A program made the translations under genes and the position numbers. Below the pieces are notes generated by a model. The model did not search any database, was not told where the DNA came from, and worked only from the letters and a program-made list of their open reading frames with translations. This document shows, piece after piece, positions 8,784 through 17,597 of a stretch of 64,000 bases of DNA. The DNA is from Microbacterium rhizomatis. GTDB lineage: Bacteria; Actinomycetota; Actinomycetes; Actinomycetales; Microbacteriaceae. The stretch covers positions 372,001 to 436,000 of the forward strand of contig NZ_VYSA01000002.1 in assembly GCF_008710745.1 (NCBI RefSeq). Reading direction: 5' to 3'. Within the stretch, counting starts at the first letter, position 1; each line of letters begins with the position of its first letter.

Positions 8784-9599
8784 TCAGCCGGGGGAGGTTT
8801 GGTGGGCACTTTGGCGCTGCCAGAGATCGCGGGGGAACGACTCCAAGAGGGTTGCTGCATCCCACTCAAGCGGAGGTACTGCGTGATCCGGAGCGTCCGC
8901 GGGCGTCTCGCTCACGTACGGCAGTCTTCTGCCCGTGCCCTCGAAGTAGTCTTCGTACTTGAGCAGATCTTCCTCGCCGGGTTTGACGAAGGACACGGGC
9001 ACACCGAGCGCGTCGGCGATCACGATCCCGTGGAGCGACGACGTCACCACATGGGCGCTCTCGGCAATCCGACGGATGATCCGCACGTAGTCCCCGCGAG
9101 GGTCGAGGAATCCGGGTTGGGACCGCCAACGCCGCGCGTCGTGGAGGTTTGGAAGGGAAGTCAACTCGAGAGCGGGTTGATGCGCGCGGCTGATCCCGAG
9201 GAGCGCAGGCGCGAGCAATCCGGGGTCTCCGAACACATCAGGCACGCGGATCCCGAGTCCTCTGAGAAAATTCGCAGTGATCGGTCCTCGCACCGCACGC
9301 ACATCGAGTCTTCGCGCGGAGATTTGTTCGCGGGGCACCTTGCCGTTCACACCCGTGCCCCAGATGACATCACCGTCGCGGGCGAAATGCATGATCGATC
9401 CAACGGTGAGCAGGCGCGAGGGCTCGGTCGCCTCCGGAAGTCCGGCCGCGAGAAGGCCTGCGAGAGCGGGACCCAGCTTGTCTCCGAAGTTGTTGACTCG
9501 ACCGACCGGGGGCAGAAGTCGTCCGATCCTGCCACGCGTGAGTCTGCGGGGCGGGTCCCAGTGCACAAGTTCGACCCCTCTGATATCCAACGCGTTCAT
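8784..9599 (-). CDS. Polysaccharide pyruvyl transferase family protein (first copy)
   Basis: The 271-residue product resembles the GumL/PssM branch of pyruvyl transferases. It has NNFGDKLGPAL near residue 36, a VIWGTGVNG segment, VFGDPGLLAP and the strongly conserved VTSSLHGIVIADALGVPV motif near residue 190. It should add a pyruvate ketal from phosphoenolpyruvate to a sugar of the repeat unit, giving the polymer negative charge. Its ATG overlaps the stop of the upstream polymerase gene by four bases. A second, divergent family member follows immediately. Two adjacent copies suggest two pyruvylated positions or a non-pyruvyl role for one of them. Confidence 0.88.
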   Translation of the reverse strand: MNALDIRGVELVHWDPPRRLTRGRIGRLLPPVGRVNNFGDKLGPALAGLLAAGLPEATEPSRLLTVGSIMHFARDGDVIWGTGVNGKVPREQISARRLDVRAVRGPITANFLRGLGIRVPDVFGDPGLLAPALLGISRAHQPALELTSLPNLHDARRWRSQPGFLDPRGDYVRIIRRIAESAHVVTSSLHGIVIADALGVPVSFVKPGEEDLLKYEDYFEGTGRRLPYVSETPADAPDHAVPPLEWDAATLLESFPRDLWQRQSAHQTSPG

Positions 9600-10927
9600 T
9601 CGAGGCTCTGCGTTACTCGAGCCCGCGACTGGGACATTTTGATGAGAGGCGGGACGCGCGTCGCGACGTGTCTGGAGTTGTGCGCCGCCATCGCCATCAA
9701 GATGAAGATAAAGGACGGCACGATCACGTGACTTGTAAGCCCATCTGTCGGGATGAGCAATGCGATTCCGAAACCGAGCTTCACGGCAAACGGCGCCCCG
9801 GACATCACCAGTATTGATGTGACCAGCACGAGCCAGACCCCGCCACCTACAATCCCGTACTCGAACAGGAGCTTGGCGATCGTAGGGGTGGTGACCTCCG
9901 TCTGCCAGCTGCCCGCCGTGAGAAGATCAGCGAGATCGCGTGCCGTTCCGGGACCGTATCCGAACCAGATCGGACCGTCGACCCACACGCCTAACAACTC
10001 CTCATACGGTCTCGTCAGTCGCGCGTCATTGCTCCCTCTGAGAAAGAAGAGTCGATTGATGAACGCTTGCGCGACCGGGACGACCGAGACCAAGCAGTAC
10101 ACACCGATCGAGACCACGATGGCGAGGAGAACGGTCCGGACCGAGCGGAGCACCGCAATCACGATGGCGGGGATGACAAGCACTCCAGAGATCGCGACAG
10201 ATGTGAACAGACCAACGATGAGTGCCGTCACCGTCCAGCCCCGCGCTCCGGGCGGCAGCTTGACCATGCCTGCCACTATGACGAGCAGCGCGAGGGCCGA
10301 GAAGAGCGACAGGAACGACGGCTCGAGGAAGAGGACACCGTTCGCCTTCATCCAGCTTCCGCCGTAGTCGATTGACTGCGCGGACTTGTACCCGGGAATG
10401 AGAAGGGCTGCGGGTAACGCCGCGAGCGGATCGAAGAAGTTGCCCGTCACTAGAGACCATCCGGACTGCACCGCTCCGAGTACACCGCCTAGAGCAGTTG
10501 CGGCGACCATGCCCAGGGCAAAGGAGCTCGGAATAGCGCCGGACCCAGCCCCGCTTGGGGCTTCAACGACGATTGCGGGGGTCCAGAGGGCAAGCGCGAA
10601 CGCGAGGCTGGAGATCATGCTGGTACCGCCATCGTTCGCTATAGCGGTTGCGAAGCCCGCCGCCGCGAACAGGAGCATCATGACGGTCCGCGTCGGCGAG
10701 ATTCTCGCTTGACGACGCGACAGCATGACCACGACGAAAACGAGAACGATGACCGCAGAGACGGGAATCGAGAAGGCGCCTACCGGAATCCCGATCCGCT
10801 GAAGCGCGATGACGAGCACACCAAGCACAACCACCGACCTGATCGACCCGACCGGCTGGGCGGGCGCGATGGTGGCGACGGGCGATCGACGTGCGGCGAC
10901 GGTGACTGTGGCGTTGGTGGTGCTCAT
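9596..10927 (-). CDS. O-antigen/capsule polymerase-like membrane protein (Wzy candidate)
   Basis: This 443-residue protein has about 10-12 membrane helices and a large central loop with the segment RPYEELLGVWVDGPIWFGYGPGT, the kind of periplasm-facing loop seen in O-antigen ligase/polymerase (Wzy_C-like) proteins. There is no sequence motif strong enough to prove the activity. It overlaps its two neighbours by four bases each and lies in the same operon as a Wzx flippase and pyruvyl transferases, with a Wzz co-polymerase nearby. Polymerisation of flipped repeat units on the outer membrane face is therefore inferred mostly from topology and context. Confidence 0.75.
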   Translation of the reverse strand: MSTTNATVTVAARRSPVATIAPAQPVGSIRSVVVLGVLVIALQRIGIPVGAFSIPVSAVIVLVFVVVMLSRRQARISPTRTVMMLLFAAAGFATAIANDGGTSMISSLAFALALWTPAIVVEAPSGAGSGAIPSSFALGMVAATALGGVLGAVQSGWSLVTGNFFDPLAALPAALLIPGYKSAQSIDYGGSWMKANGVLFLEPSFLSLFSALALLVIVAGMVKLPPGARGWTVTALIVGLFTSVAISGVLVIPAIVIAVLRSVRTVLLAIVVSIGVYCLVSVVPVAQAFINRLFFLRGSNDARLTRPYEELLGVWVDGPIWFGYGPGTARDLADLLTAGSWQTEVTTPTIAKLLFEYGIVGGGVWLVLVTSILVMSGAPFAVKLGFGIALLIPTDGLTSHVIVPSFIFILMAMAAHNSRHVATRVPPLIKMSQSRARVTQSLE

Positions 10928-11973
10928 TCCTGTGACCCACTATCGTCCCCCATGCTCGCGGCGAGACGTGGGTAGTTCGAAGCGTCTGGCTCAAGTTCGA
11001 GCCGAAGGAGATTGGAAAGTTGCTCCGCCAGGTTCGTCTCATAGGGGAAAACCCACGGTCCTGGCTCTACGAGCCCCATAGACCGGTGATGAATAACGAC
11101 GGGCCGCCTAGCAGCGACTGCCTCGACAAGCTTGTTCGGCACGCCGCTCCCGCCCTGGTTGGTGATGAATACCGCAGTGTTTCCGACATATAGCTCGCTG
11201 AGTGACGGTGCCCAGCCGCGCACGATCACTCCCTCGGCTATCACCTCGGGAAGGCCCAGGCCGAACAATTCCAGCACCACGCCAGGATTCTCTGCACGAA
11301 TACTCTCCCATCCCTCGCGCAGCTCCTCGAAGCCGGAGAGGTTATGGAAGGACCGCATGTCGACCCCAGCCACAATTCTGTCCACGCGTCCGCGGACGAC
11401 TTCAGGAAGGTTTCGTAGAGTTTCGGGGAGCATCGGGGGGATCACATGCACCGCGCGCCGCGCGAGGATGCCGGCAGCCCGGTCCGCGTCGGCGTCGCGT
11501 GCCGAGATGTATGAGACTGCAAGCCGACGCGGCGCGATCCGCTGCAGAGCGGCGCCCGCGCGCGACATAAACGCCCGCGCGCCAGCGCCAGCCTCCTCCC
11601 GGGCGGCCAGCTGCAAGACCCAGCTGTCGCATGCGTCGTAGATCACCGTCCGGCCGAAGATTGCAGTGATCGCCGCTGCCATGAGCAAGTGGACCTCACC
11701 CAGACCGAGAAAGTAGAGCGTATCCCCTCGTCTCGTATGACGGATGACACCGGGAAGCCCCAACAGGACGCCGAGGAATCGCCTGATCAGCCCTGCGTTG
11801 CGGACGGTCTCAGGCAGCAGCGAAAGGGACTCAGTGGTCTGATCTCGATCCGCCAGCCATGCAACGATATGTGCGTGCCTGCGGGCTTTCCCTGGTGCCT
11901 GTGCGGACGGAGATGTCTCGACCACAAGGAATACCTTCGAAATCGCCGCGGGTGCTCCGATGTCGTCGCTCAT
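10924..11973 (-). CDS. Glycosyltransferase, GT-B fold (GT4-like)
   Basis: The 349-residue protein appears to be a two-domain GT-B glycosyltransferase. The N-terminal half has GDTLYFLGLGEVHLL and VIYDACDSW, and the C-terminal half has VVLELFGLGLPEVI and a SGVPNKLVEAVAARRPVVIH segment that matches the conserved EAxAxGxPV region in GT4 proteins, although the usual second Glu is not obvious. A GGAGG lies four bases before the ATG. It is the first gene of the minus-strand polysaccharide operon and is coupled to the polymerase gene by an ATGA overlap. A promoter should lie in the 216-base divergent gap to 12190; a TATGGT-like -10 is present but not convincing. Donor sugar unknown. Confidence 0.8.
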   Translation of the reverse strand: MSDDIGAPAAISKVFLVVETSPSAQAPGKARRHAHIVAWLADRDQTTESLSLLPETVRNAGLIRRFLGVLLGLPGVIRHTRRGDTLYFLGLGEVHLLMAAAITAIFGRTVIYDACDSWVLQLAAREEAGAGARAFMSRAGAALQRIAPRRLAVSYISARDADADRAAGILARRAVHVIPPMLPETLRNLPEVVRGRVDRIVAGVDMRSFHNLSGFEELREGWESIRAENPGVVLELFGLGLPEVIAEGVIVRGWAPSLSELYVGNTAVFITNQGGSGVPNKLVEAVAARRPVVIHHRSMGLVEPGPWVFPYETNLAEQLSNLLRLELEPDASNYPRLAASMGDDSGSQE

Positions 11974-12189
11974 ACTGCCTCCGTCCTGTCGAACCGTGCG
12001 GGGGTCACCATACCGGGCCCTTTGGTCGAATTGATTTCAGGAACCTCAAGATCGGATCCGGGCAAGGAGGATCGTCCTGGTCTAGGAGGATCTCGCAGAG
12101 CGAGAAACGAACGTGTTACATCCACCGTCTACTCTGGCGGCGGAGGCCTGCGACCAGGTATTCCGCACATGTGAGCCGTGGAGGACGTC

Positions 12190-13278
12190 GTGAGCTTCGA
12201 AAGAACGCTGGTCAGGGCGACCTTCGTGTCCAGCGCCGTCGATGCATGGGGAGCCGAGGAGAGTCTCCTTACGCTCGCTCGATACTTGCCCGACTTCGGG
12301 GTGGTGCCCACGCTGTGGACTCGGAATGCCAACCTGGTGACGCGGTGGGTGAGCGAGGTCGGCGCCCCTGCCCAATTGATGCCGCCGGCGGAAGGTGGCC
12401 GGATCGCGGACGCATTGTGGTGGGCGCGTCACGCTGACAGCGTGGATCCCACAGCTGCGCGACCTGATGTAAAGGTCATTTTCAGCATCGATCTGGCACC
12501 GCTTGCCGCTATGGGCATTTTCGGACGCGGGCGGCCGGCGGCGGTGCTTGATCTCCACGACTTCCTCCCGACCCGAGCAGGCAGATTAAAACTCAAAGTC
12601 GCGGCTTCCGCTTTCGACGGCGTGATCGCGATCAGTGCGTTTGCGGCGTCCCAGTTGCAGCCTCGCGCCAGCACCGCCGTTCTCGGCCGTCCGATAGCGG
12701 ACTCTGAATCGACCGTGTCCCGCCGCTCTGCCGAGCCAGACCGCGGTCGGGTCGGCATCGTCGGCCGAATCGATCCCGATAAGAATCTCGAATTGGCACT
12801 CCGCGCGCTAGCCAGGCTCCCCGAAACAGTGCGGCTCATTATCAAAGGCACTGCGAGCTCCGCCGGCACCGCGTACGAACGTGCCTTCAAGAGTCTCGCG
12901 GAAACGACTCTGGGTGATCGCGTCATTTTCACCGGGCGAGTGAACAACAGCACTGCCATGGATGGCATCGACGCGTTGCTTGTTACGAACGGGCGCGAAG
13001 CGCTGGGAAGAACAATCCTCGAAGCTCAACTCAGGGGCGTCCCCGTGGCAGTCCCCTCTGTCGGTGGAGCTTCCGAACTCGTGGTCGACGGGCAGACGGG
13101 GTACGTCTTCGATCCCGCAGACGACCGAGCAGCCGCTCACGCCATCCAAAACGCGTTGACCGCCGACATCGAACTGATCGAACGTTCTCGAGACGCAGCG
13201 ATTCGTCGAACGGATCCGCGGGCGTACGCGAAGCAGTACGCGAAATACTTGCGCGATATCTCGCAGAGGCGTCTCTGA
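12190..13278 (+). CDS. Glycosyltransferase family 4
   Basis: The product (362 residues) is a GT-B glycosyltransferase with VGIVGRIDPDKNLELALRAL (start of the C-terminal domain), VIFTGRVNN, and the donor-binding EALGRTILEAQLRGVPVAV region followed by GGASELVVDGQTGYVFDP. GTG 12190 is preferred to the in-frame GTG at 12178 because a GGAGG lies five bases before it. The gene begins a short plus-strand unit divergent from the minus-strand polysaccharide operon, and its stop overlaps the start of the next glycosyltransferase gene by one base. It probably adds one sugar of the repeat unit; acceptor and linkage are unknown. Confidence 0.9.
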   Translation: MSFERTLVRATFVSSAVDAWGAEESLLTLARYLPDFGVVPTLWTRNANLVTRWVSEVGAPAQLMPPAEGGRIADALWWARHADSVDPTAARPDVKVIFSIDLAPLAAMGIFGRGRPAAVLDLHDFLPTRAGRLKLKVAASAFDGVIAISAFAASQLQPRASTAVLGRPIADSESTVSRRSAEPDRGRVGIVGRIDPDKNLELALRALARLPETVRLIIKGTASSAGTAYERAFKSLAETTLGDRVIFTGRVNNSTAMDGIDALLVTNGREALGRTILEAQLRGVPVAVPSVGGASELVVDGQTGYVFDPADDRAAAHAIQNALTADIELIERSRDAAIRRTDPRAYAKQYAKYLRDISQRRL

Positions 13279-14291
13279 TGACGGATCGAAGAGTGCGAGT
13301 TCTCTTCTCATTCCGCACCCCTTCGTCAGAGTCGAATCCCTACGTTCAGTTGCTCTCGCGGGCCCTGGTCGAGCGCGCAGTGCTCCTGTACTTCGGATGG
13401 AAGACGGCATTCTTTGGGAGCTACGACGTATTCCATGTTCACTGGCCGGAAACGTTGGTCCGAGGACGGAGCAAGTGGCGACGTTTCGCCTCCTCGATCC
13501 TGCTCGCTGCGTTGGTGTGTCGACTGCGTCTTGCTCGCGTGACCATCGTTCGCACACTGCACAACGTCTCTCCCCACGAATCCGGGTCGCGTCTCGAGTC
13601 TGGAGTGCTGCACCTTCTCGATCGCGCGACCACACGATGGATCGTGTTGAACCAAGATGAGACGGTGGATGCTCTGGGCATCCCGGCCGATCAGATCACG
13701 GCAATCCCGCACGGGCACTTTATCGACTGGTACGGGCCCTGGCGGGCCGCAGATAGCGTTGCGCTGAGTGGATCGCTGCTCCTCTTCGGCCAAGTGCGAC
13801 CCTACAAAGGGGTGGAAAGACTGATTGAGGCCTTCGAAGAGATCCCGACCGACTCGTCGATCTCCTTGTGCATTGCGGGCGCATCCCAGGATGAAGCGCT
13901 ACGAGCTCAAATTGAAGACGCTCAGTCACGGATTCCTGGCCTGCACGCCGAGCTGCGCTTCCTCGAGGACCCCGAGCTCACGGAGCGAATCGAACGAGCG
14001 CAACTCGTCGTCCTCCCCTATGAGCGGATGCTGAATTCGGGAGCCGTGCTCACCGCGTTGTCGCTTGACAGGCCCGTTCTCGTTCCGCGGAATCAGACCA
14101 ACGAGAAGCTCGCGCGAGAGGTTGGCCCGTCATGGGTTCAGATGTACGCAGGCGCCCTCACGGGGGCCGATCTGCTACGTGCCATCCAAGCGACAGACCA
14201 GAGATTCATGCGTGGTGCACCCGACCTGCGCGCACGAGACTGGGAGCTTGCAGCCGACCAGCACCTCAGAGCCTATGGTTTCCCTGACTGA
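13278..14291 (+). CDS. Glycosyltransferase, GT-B fold
   Basis: The 337-residue protein has a Rossmann-type N-terminal half with a YDVFHVHWPETLVRG motif (the HVHWP motif found in several exopolysaccharide glycosyltransferases) and VRTLHNVSPHE. The second half has LLFGQVRPYKGVERLIEAF and a LNSGAVLTALSLDRPVLVP donor-site segment. It should act at the cytoplasmic membrane face on the growing repeat unit. TGATG overlap with the upstream gene indicates translational coupling. A 241-base gap follows before gmd; it holds a short palindrome (ACTCCGCGGAGT) near 14446 and a TACTAT -10-like box near 14409, but no convincing -35. Confidence 0.86.
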   Translation: MTDRRVRVLFSFRTPSSESNPYVQLLSRALVERAVLLYFGWKTAFFGSYDVFHVHWPETLVRGRSKWRRFASSILLAALVCRLRLARVTIVRTLHNVSPHESGSRLESGVLHLLDRATTRWIVLNQDETVDALGIPADQITAIPHGHFIDWYGPWRAADSVALSGSLLLFGQVRPYKGVERLIEAFEEIPTDSSISLCIAGASQDEALRAQIEDAQSRIPGLHAELRFLEDPELTERIERAQLVVLPYERMLNSGAVLTALSLDRPVLVPRNQTNEKLAREVGPSWVQMYAGALTGADLLRAIQATDQRFMRGAPDLRARDWELAADQHLRAYGFPD

Positions 14292-14532
14292 AATGAGGTG
14301 CAGGCGCATGCACCGATCAGAGCTCAATCGACGTTGCCTCCCCCGTCGGATCGGCCCGCGGAACCGACGCACTTTGCGGAATGAAACATGCGCGATCGAT
14401 CGATTCGCTACTATGCTCCAACGGCTCATCGATGGGGATGTTCGGACTCCGCGGAGTTAGCCACTCACTTTCGCTTCCCCCAAAACCGAATACGCACGAC
14501 CCTCCCCCACCCCATCGTTCGGAGTTCCCCTC

Positions 14533-15564
14533 ATGCCGAAACGCGCCCTCATCACTGGAATCACTGGACAGGACGGCTCATACCTCGCCGAACTGCTGCT
14601 CGCGAAGGGCTACGAAGTGCACGGCCTCATCCGCCGTGCCTCCACCTTCAACACAAGCCGGATCGATCATCTTTACGTCGACCCACACGACCCTTCCGCG
14701 AGGCTCTTCCTGCACTACGGGGATCTGAGCGATGGTGCGCGCCTAGTCACGCTCATGGCGGAGATCAATCCCGACGAGGTCTACAACCTGGCTGCCCAGT
14801 CGCACGTGCGAGTTTCATTCGACGAGCCCGAGCACACCGCCGACACGACGGGTACCGGCAGCATCCGACTGCTCGAAGCAGTCCGCCTCTCGGGCATCCA
14901 TACGCGCTACTACCAGGCCTCGTCGTCGGAACTGTACGGCGCTACGCCGCCGCCGCAAAACGAGACCACCCCGTTCTACCCGCGCTCACCCTATGCCGCA
15001 GCCAAGCTCTACAGCTACTGGATCACCAAGAACTACCGCGAGGCGTACGACATGTTCGCGGTCAACGGCATTCTGTTCAATCACGAGTCGCCGCGGCGTG
15101 GCGAGACTTTTGTGACCCGAAAGATCACACGCGCAGTGGCGGCGATCAAGGCGGGCAAACAAGACGTCGTCTACATGGGAAACCTCGACTCGGTCCGCGA
15201 CTGGGGCTACGCCGCCGAGTACGTCGAGGGCATGTGGCGCATGCTGCAGTCCGACACACCCGATGACTACGTACTGGCTACCGGCGTCGGCATCACTGTG
15301 CGGGAGTTCCTCGAGATCTCGTTCAGCCATGCCGGTCTCGATTGGGAGAAGCACGTCCGCTTCGACGAGCGGTACCTGCGGCCAACCGAGGTCGATGCCC
15401 TCATCGGCGACCCTTCGAAGGCACGCGACGAGCTGGGTTGGGTGCCCACCGTCGACGGCCGTGAGCTTGCAACGCTCATGGTCGATGCCGACATCGAAGC
15501 CCTTGAGCACGCCGGCCGTCCCTGGATCGACAAGGTCGCGCTGACGGATTGGGCGACGGTATGA
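14533..15564 (+). CDS. gmd: GDP-mannose 4,6-dehydratase
   Basis: This 343-residue enzyme starts [20 protein letters not shown], the NAD(P)-binding GxxGxxG motif of Gmd, followed by [12 protein letters not shown]. The catalytic Tyr-x-x-x-Lys is seen in [15 protein letters not shown] and the active-site Glu/Ser region in [10 protein letters not shown]. It converts GDP-D-mannose to GDP-4-keto-6-deoxy-D-mannose in the cytoplasm, the first step to GDP-L-fucose. Length and motifs match bacterial Gmd. A GGAG lies a few bases before the ATG, and the gene overlaps fcl by four bases, so both enzymes are co-produced. Its presence predicts L-fucose or a related 6-deoxyhexose in the polymer. Confidence 0.96.
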   Translation: MPKRALITGITGQDGSYLAELLLAKGYEVHGLIRRASTFNTSRIDHLYVDPHDPSARLFLHYGDLSDGARLVTLMAEINPDEVYNLAAQSHVRVSFDEPEHTADTTGTGSIRLLEAVRLSGIHTRYYQASSSELYGATPPPQNETTPFYPRSPYAAAKLYSYWITKNYREAYDMFAVNGILFNHESPRRGETFVTRKITRAVAAIKAGKQDVVYMGNLDSVRDWGYAAEYVEGMWRMLQSDTPDDYVLATGVGITVREFLEISFSHAGLDWEKHVRFDERYLRPTEVDALIGDPSKARDELGWVPTVDGRELATLMVDADIEALEHAGRPWIDKVALTDWATV

Positions 15565-16541
15565 GCGCCGCAGACGGGGTGGAATATACGCCTGCCGAAC
15601 TCGACCGCGACGCGACGTTTTACGTCGCGGGCCACCGCGGGCTCGTCGGCTCGGCGATCTGGCGCAAGCTGGAGGCATCCGGCTTCGACCGTCTGGTAGG
15701 CAAGCCGTCAGCCGAACTCGACCTCAAGGATCGCGACGCCGTCTTCTCCTACATGGGCGAGATCAAGCCGAAGTACGTCGTGCTGGCGGCGGCGAAGGTG
15801 GGCGGGATTCTCGCGAACAGCACCTATCCCGTCGACTTTCTCAGCGACAACATGCGTATTCAGGTGAACGTGCTCGATGCAGCGCTCGAGAACGACGTCG
15901 AGCGCGTACTCTTCCTTGGTTCGTCGTGTATTTACCCGAAGTTCGCCGCGCAACCGATCCGCGAAGACTCGCTGCTGACCGGACATCTCGAAGAGACGAA
16001 CGACTCCTACGCGATCGCGAAGATCGCGGGAATCCTGCAGACTCAGGCGGTGCGCCGCCAGTACGGGTTGCCCTGGATCTCGGCCATGCCGACGAATCTC
16101 TATGGCCCGAACGACAACTTCTCGCCCGCGGGGTCACACGTGCTGCCGGCATTGATCCGCCGTTACGACGAAGCTGCTCGATCAGGTGCGGGAGCCGTCA
16201 CGAACTGGGGCACCGGAACGCCTCGCCGCGAGTTCCTTCACGCCGACGATATGGCCGACGCGTGCCTGCACCTTCTAGAGCACTACGACGGGCCCGGCCA
16301 GGTGAACGTGGGGACTGGTTCTGACGTCACGATTCGGGAGATCGCCGAGACGATCGCCCACGTGGTCGGGTTCGATGGCGAGACACATTGGGATACGTCC
16401 AAACCCGATGGAACCCCGCAGAAGCTGCTCGACGTGTCGAAACTCGCTGATGCAGGGTGGACCTCGAAGATCTCGCTGTCCGAAGGTCTTGAGCGCACCG
16501 TGGCTTGGTATCGCGAACATGTGGACTCGATCCGGGTTTGA
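15561..16541 (+). CDS. fcl: GDP-L-fucose synthase
   Basis: The 326-residue protein is a SDR-type epimerase/reductase. It has [16 protein letters not shown] (NADP-binding), the family motif [26 protein letters not shown], and a catalytic Tyr-Lys in [10 protein letters not shown]. It performs 3,5-epimerisation and 4-reduction of the Gmd product to give GDP-L-fucose. The start is the ATG at 15561, which overlaps the gmd stop (ATGA); the longer frame from a TTG at 15549 has no support. It closes the polysaccharide locus on this side, and the two-enzyme pathway is complete here. Confidence 0.96.
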   Translation: MSAADGVEYTPAELDRDATFYVAGHRGLVGSAIWRKLEASGFDRLVGKPSAELDLKDRDAVFSYMGEIKPKYVVLAAAKVGGILANSTYPVDFLSDNMRIQVNVLDAALENDVERVLFLGSSCIYPKFAAQPIREDSLLTGHLEETNDSYAIAKIAGILQTQAVRRQYGLPWISAMPTNLYGPNDNFSPAGSHVLPALIRRYDEAARSGAGAVTNWGTGTPRREFLHADDMADACLHLLEHYDGPGQVNVGTGSDVTIREIAETIAHVVGFDGETHWDTSKPDGTPQKLLDVSKLADAGWTSKISLSEGLERTVAWYREHVDSIRV

Positions 16542-16582
16542 AGCTGGGTCGGTCGACGAGGGGTCTGCGTAGGGTCTTACAT

Positions 16583-16699
16583 CTACGGCGGCTCACGCCG
16601 GTCGCGCCGCGCGATCACCCGGCCGATAAAGACGGCAACGACGATTGAGGCGACGACCCAGAGGCCGACGCCCAGGATTACCCACCCCAGCGTGTCCAT
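16583..16699 (-). CDS. Small single-pass membrane protein, 38 residues
   Basis: A 39-codon frame on the minus strand encodes a protein with one strongly hydrophobic segment (about residues 4-26, WVILGVGLWVVASIVVAVFIG) and a short basic tail (RVIARRDRREPP), the charge pattern of an N-out/C-in small membrane protein. A GGGAG lies nine bases before the ATG. It sits in the gap between fcl and the alarmone synthetase gene, on the strand of the latter. I do not recognise a family. The codons and the hydrophobic/basic layout look like a real gene, but no function can be given. Bases 16700-16821 show nothing I can name. Confidence 0.55.
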   Translation of the reverse strand: MDTLGWVILGVGLWVVASIVVAVFIGRVIARRDRREPP

Positions 16700-16821
16700 T
16701 CAGCAGCTCCCCAGCAGCTATGGCTCGCAACTCTACCCCAGGCGCCCGGAAATGCCGCCGGTCGCTGATCCGCCTGATGGAGCGCGTCGCACGAGATGTA
16801 CGGCCTGGGCGGGCAGTACAG

Positions 16822-17508
16822 CTACACCGTGAGCGTTCGCGGGTTCAACTGCTCGGCGGCGTGCACCTCGCGGTGCAGGCGCTCCATGCGCGAGTCGAGC
16901 TCGGCGGCCGTGTCGGCAGCATCCTTCAGGCTGTCCAGCAGATGCGCGGGCACCTGGCGATCGAACTTGTAGTAGATCTTGTGCTCGAGGCTGGCCCAGA
17001 AATCCATCGCGATCGTGCGGAACTGCACCTCGACGGGCACATCCACCCGGCCGGTCGAGAGGAAGACGGGCACTTCGACGATCACATGCAGGCTCTTGTA
17101 GCCGTTGGCCTTCGGCTCTGCGATGTAGTCCTTGACGGTGCGCACGGTGATGTCGTCCTGCTGGGTGAGCAGACCGAACAGCCGGTACGCGTCGGCAACG
17201 AAACTGACGGTCACGCGGATGCCCGCGACATCCGTGATGTTCTCGCGGATCGAGGGGAAGTCCGGCTCGATGCCCTTGCGCTCGACCTTCTCGGCGATGC
17301 TGTCGGGCGACTTGACCCGGCTCGAGACGTGCTCGATCGGGTTGTAGTCGTGCATGTGCAGAAACTCGTCGCGCAGGATCGCGATCTTGGTCTCGACCTC
17401 TTTGAGCCCGAACTGGTACTCGAGCAGAAACCGCTGGAACTCGTCGCGGATCGCCCGCATCTCAGACAGAGTCGCGGAGAACGTCGGCTCGGGGAGCGGA
17501 AGAGTCAC
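16822..17508 (-). CDS. Small alarmone synthetase, RelA/SpoT-type GTP pyrophosphokinase
   Basis: The 228-residue protein has only a RelA/SpoT synthetase domain, like RelQ/RelP. Motifs are HVSSRVKSPDSIAEKVERKG, the ENITDVAGIRVTV segment, KANGYKSLHVIVEVP and EVQFRTIAMDFWASLEHKIYYK. It has no HD hydrolase, TGS or ACT domain. It should transfer pyrophosphate from ATP to GTP or GDP to make (p)ppGpp in the cytoplasm. The start is a GTG just after a GAGGGGG stretch; this is the best candidate but not certain. It is a single-gene unit on the minus strand between the polysaccharide locus and a DUF4012 gene. Confidence 0.92.
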   Translation of the reverse strand: MTLPLPEPTFSATLSEMRAIRDEFQRFLLEYQFGLKEVETKIAILRDEFLHMHDYNPIEHVSSRVKSPDSIAEKVERKGIEPDFPSIRENITDVAGIRVTVSFVADAYRLFGLLTQQDDITVRTVKDYIAEPKANGYKSLHVIVEVPVFLSTGRVDVPVEVQFRTIAMDFWASLEHKIYYKFDRQVPAHLLDSLKDAADTAAELDSRMERLHREVHAAEQLNPRTLTV

Positions 17509-17597
17509 CCCCTCACGCTAGGCACGCACCATTGGAGGGTGCTGTGAGGCCTGGGCCTGCGGCAGGGCGCGGCGGGCACGGCCTTTAGAGTTGTCGC

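Noticed and set aside
16700..16821. Possible remnant of a plus-strand gene (HEMYGLGGQYSYT)
   Set aside because: The peptide looks suggestive but continues into the antisense of the alarmone synthetase and has no start or family match I can defend.
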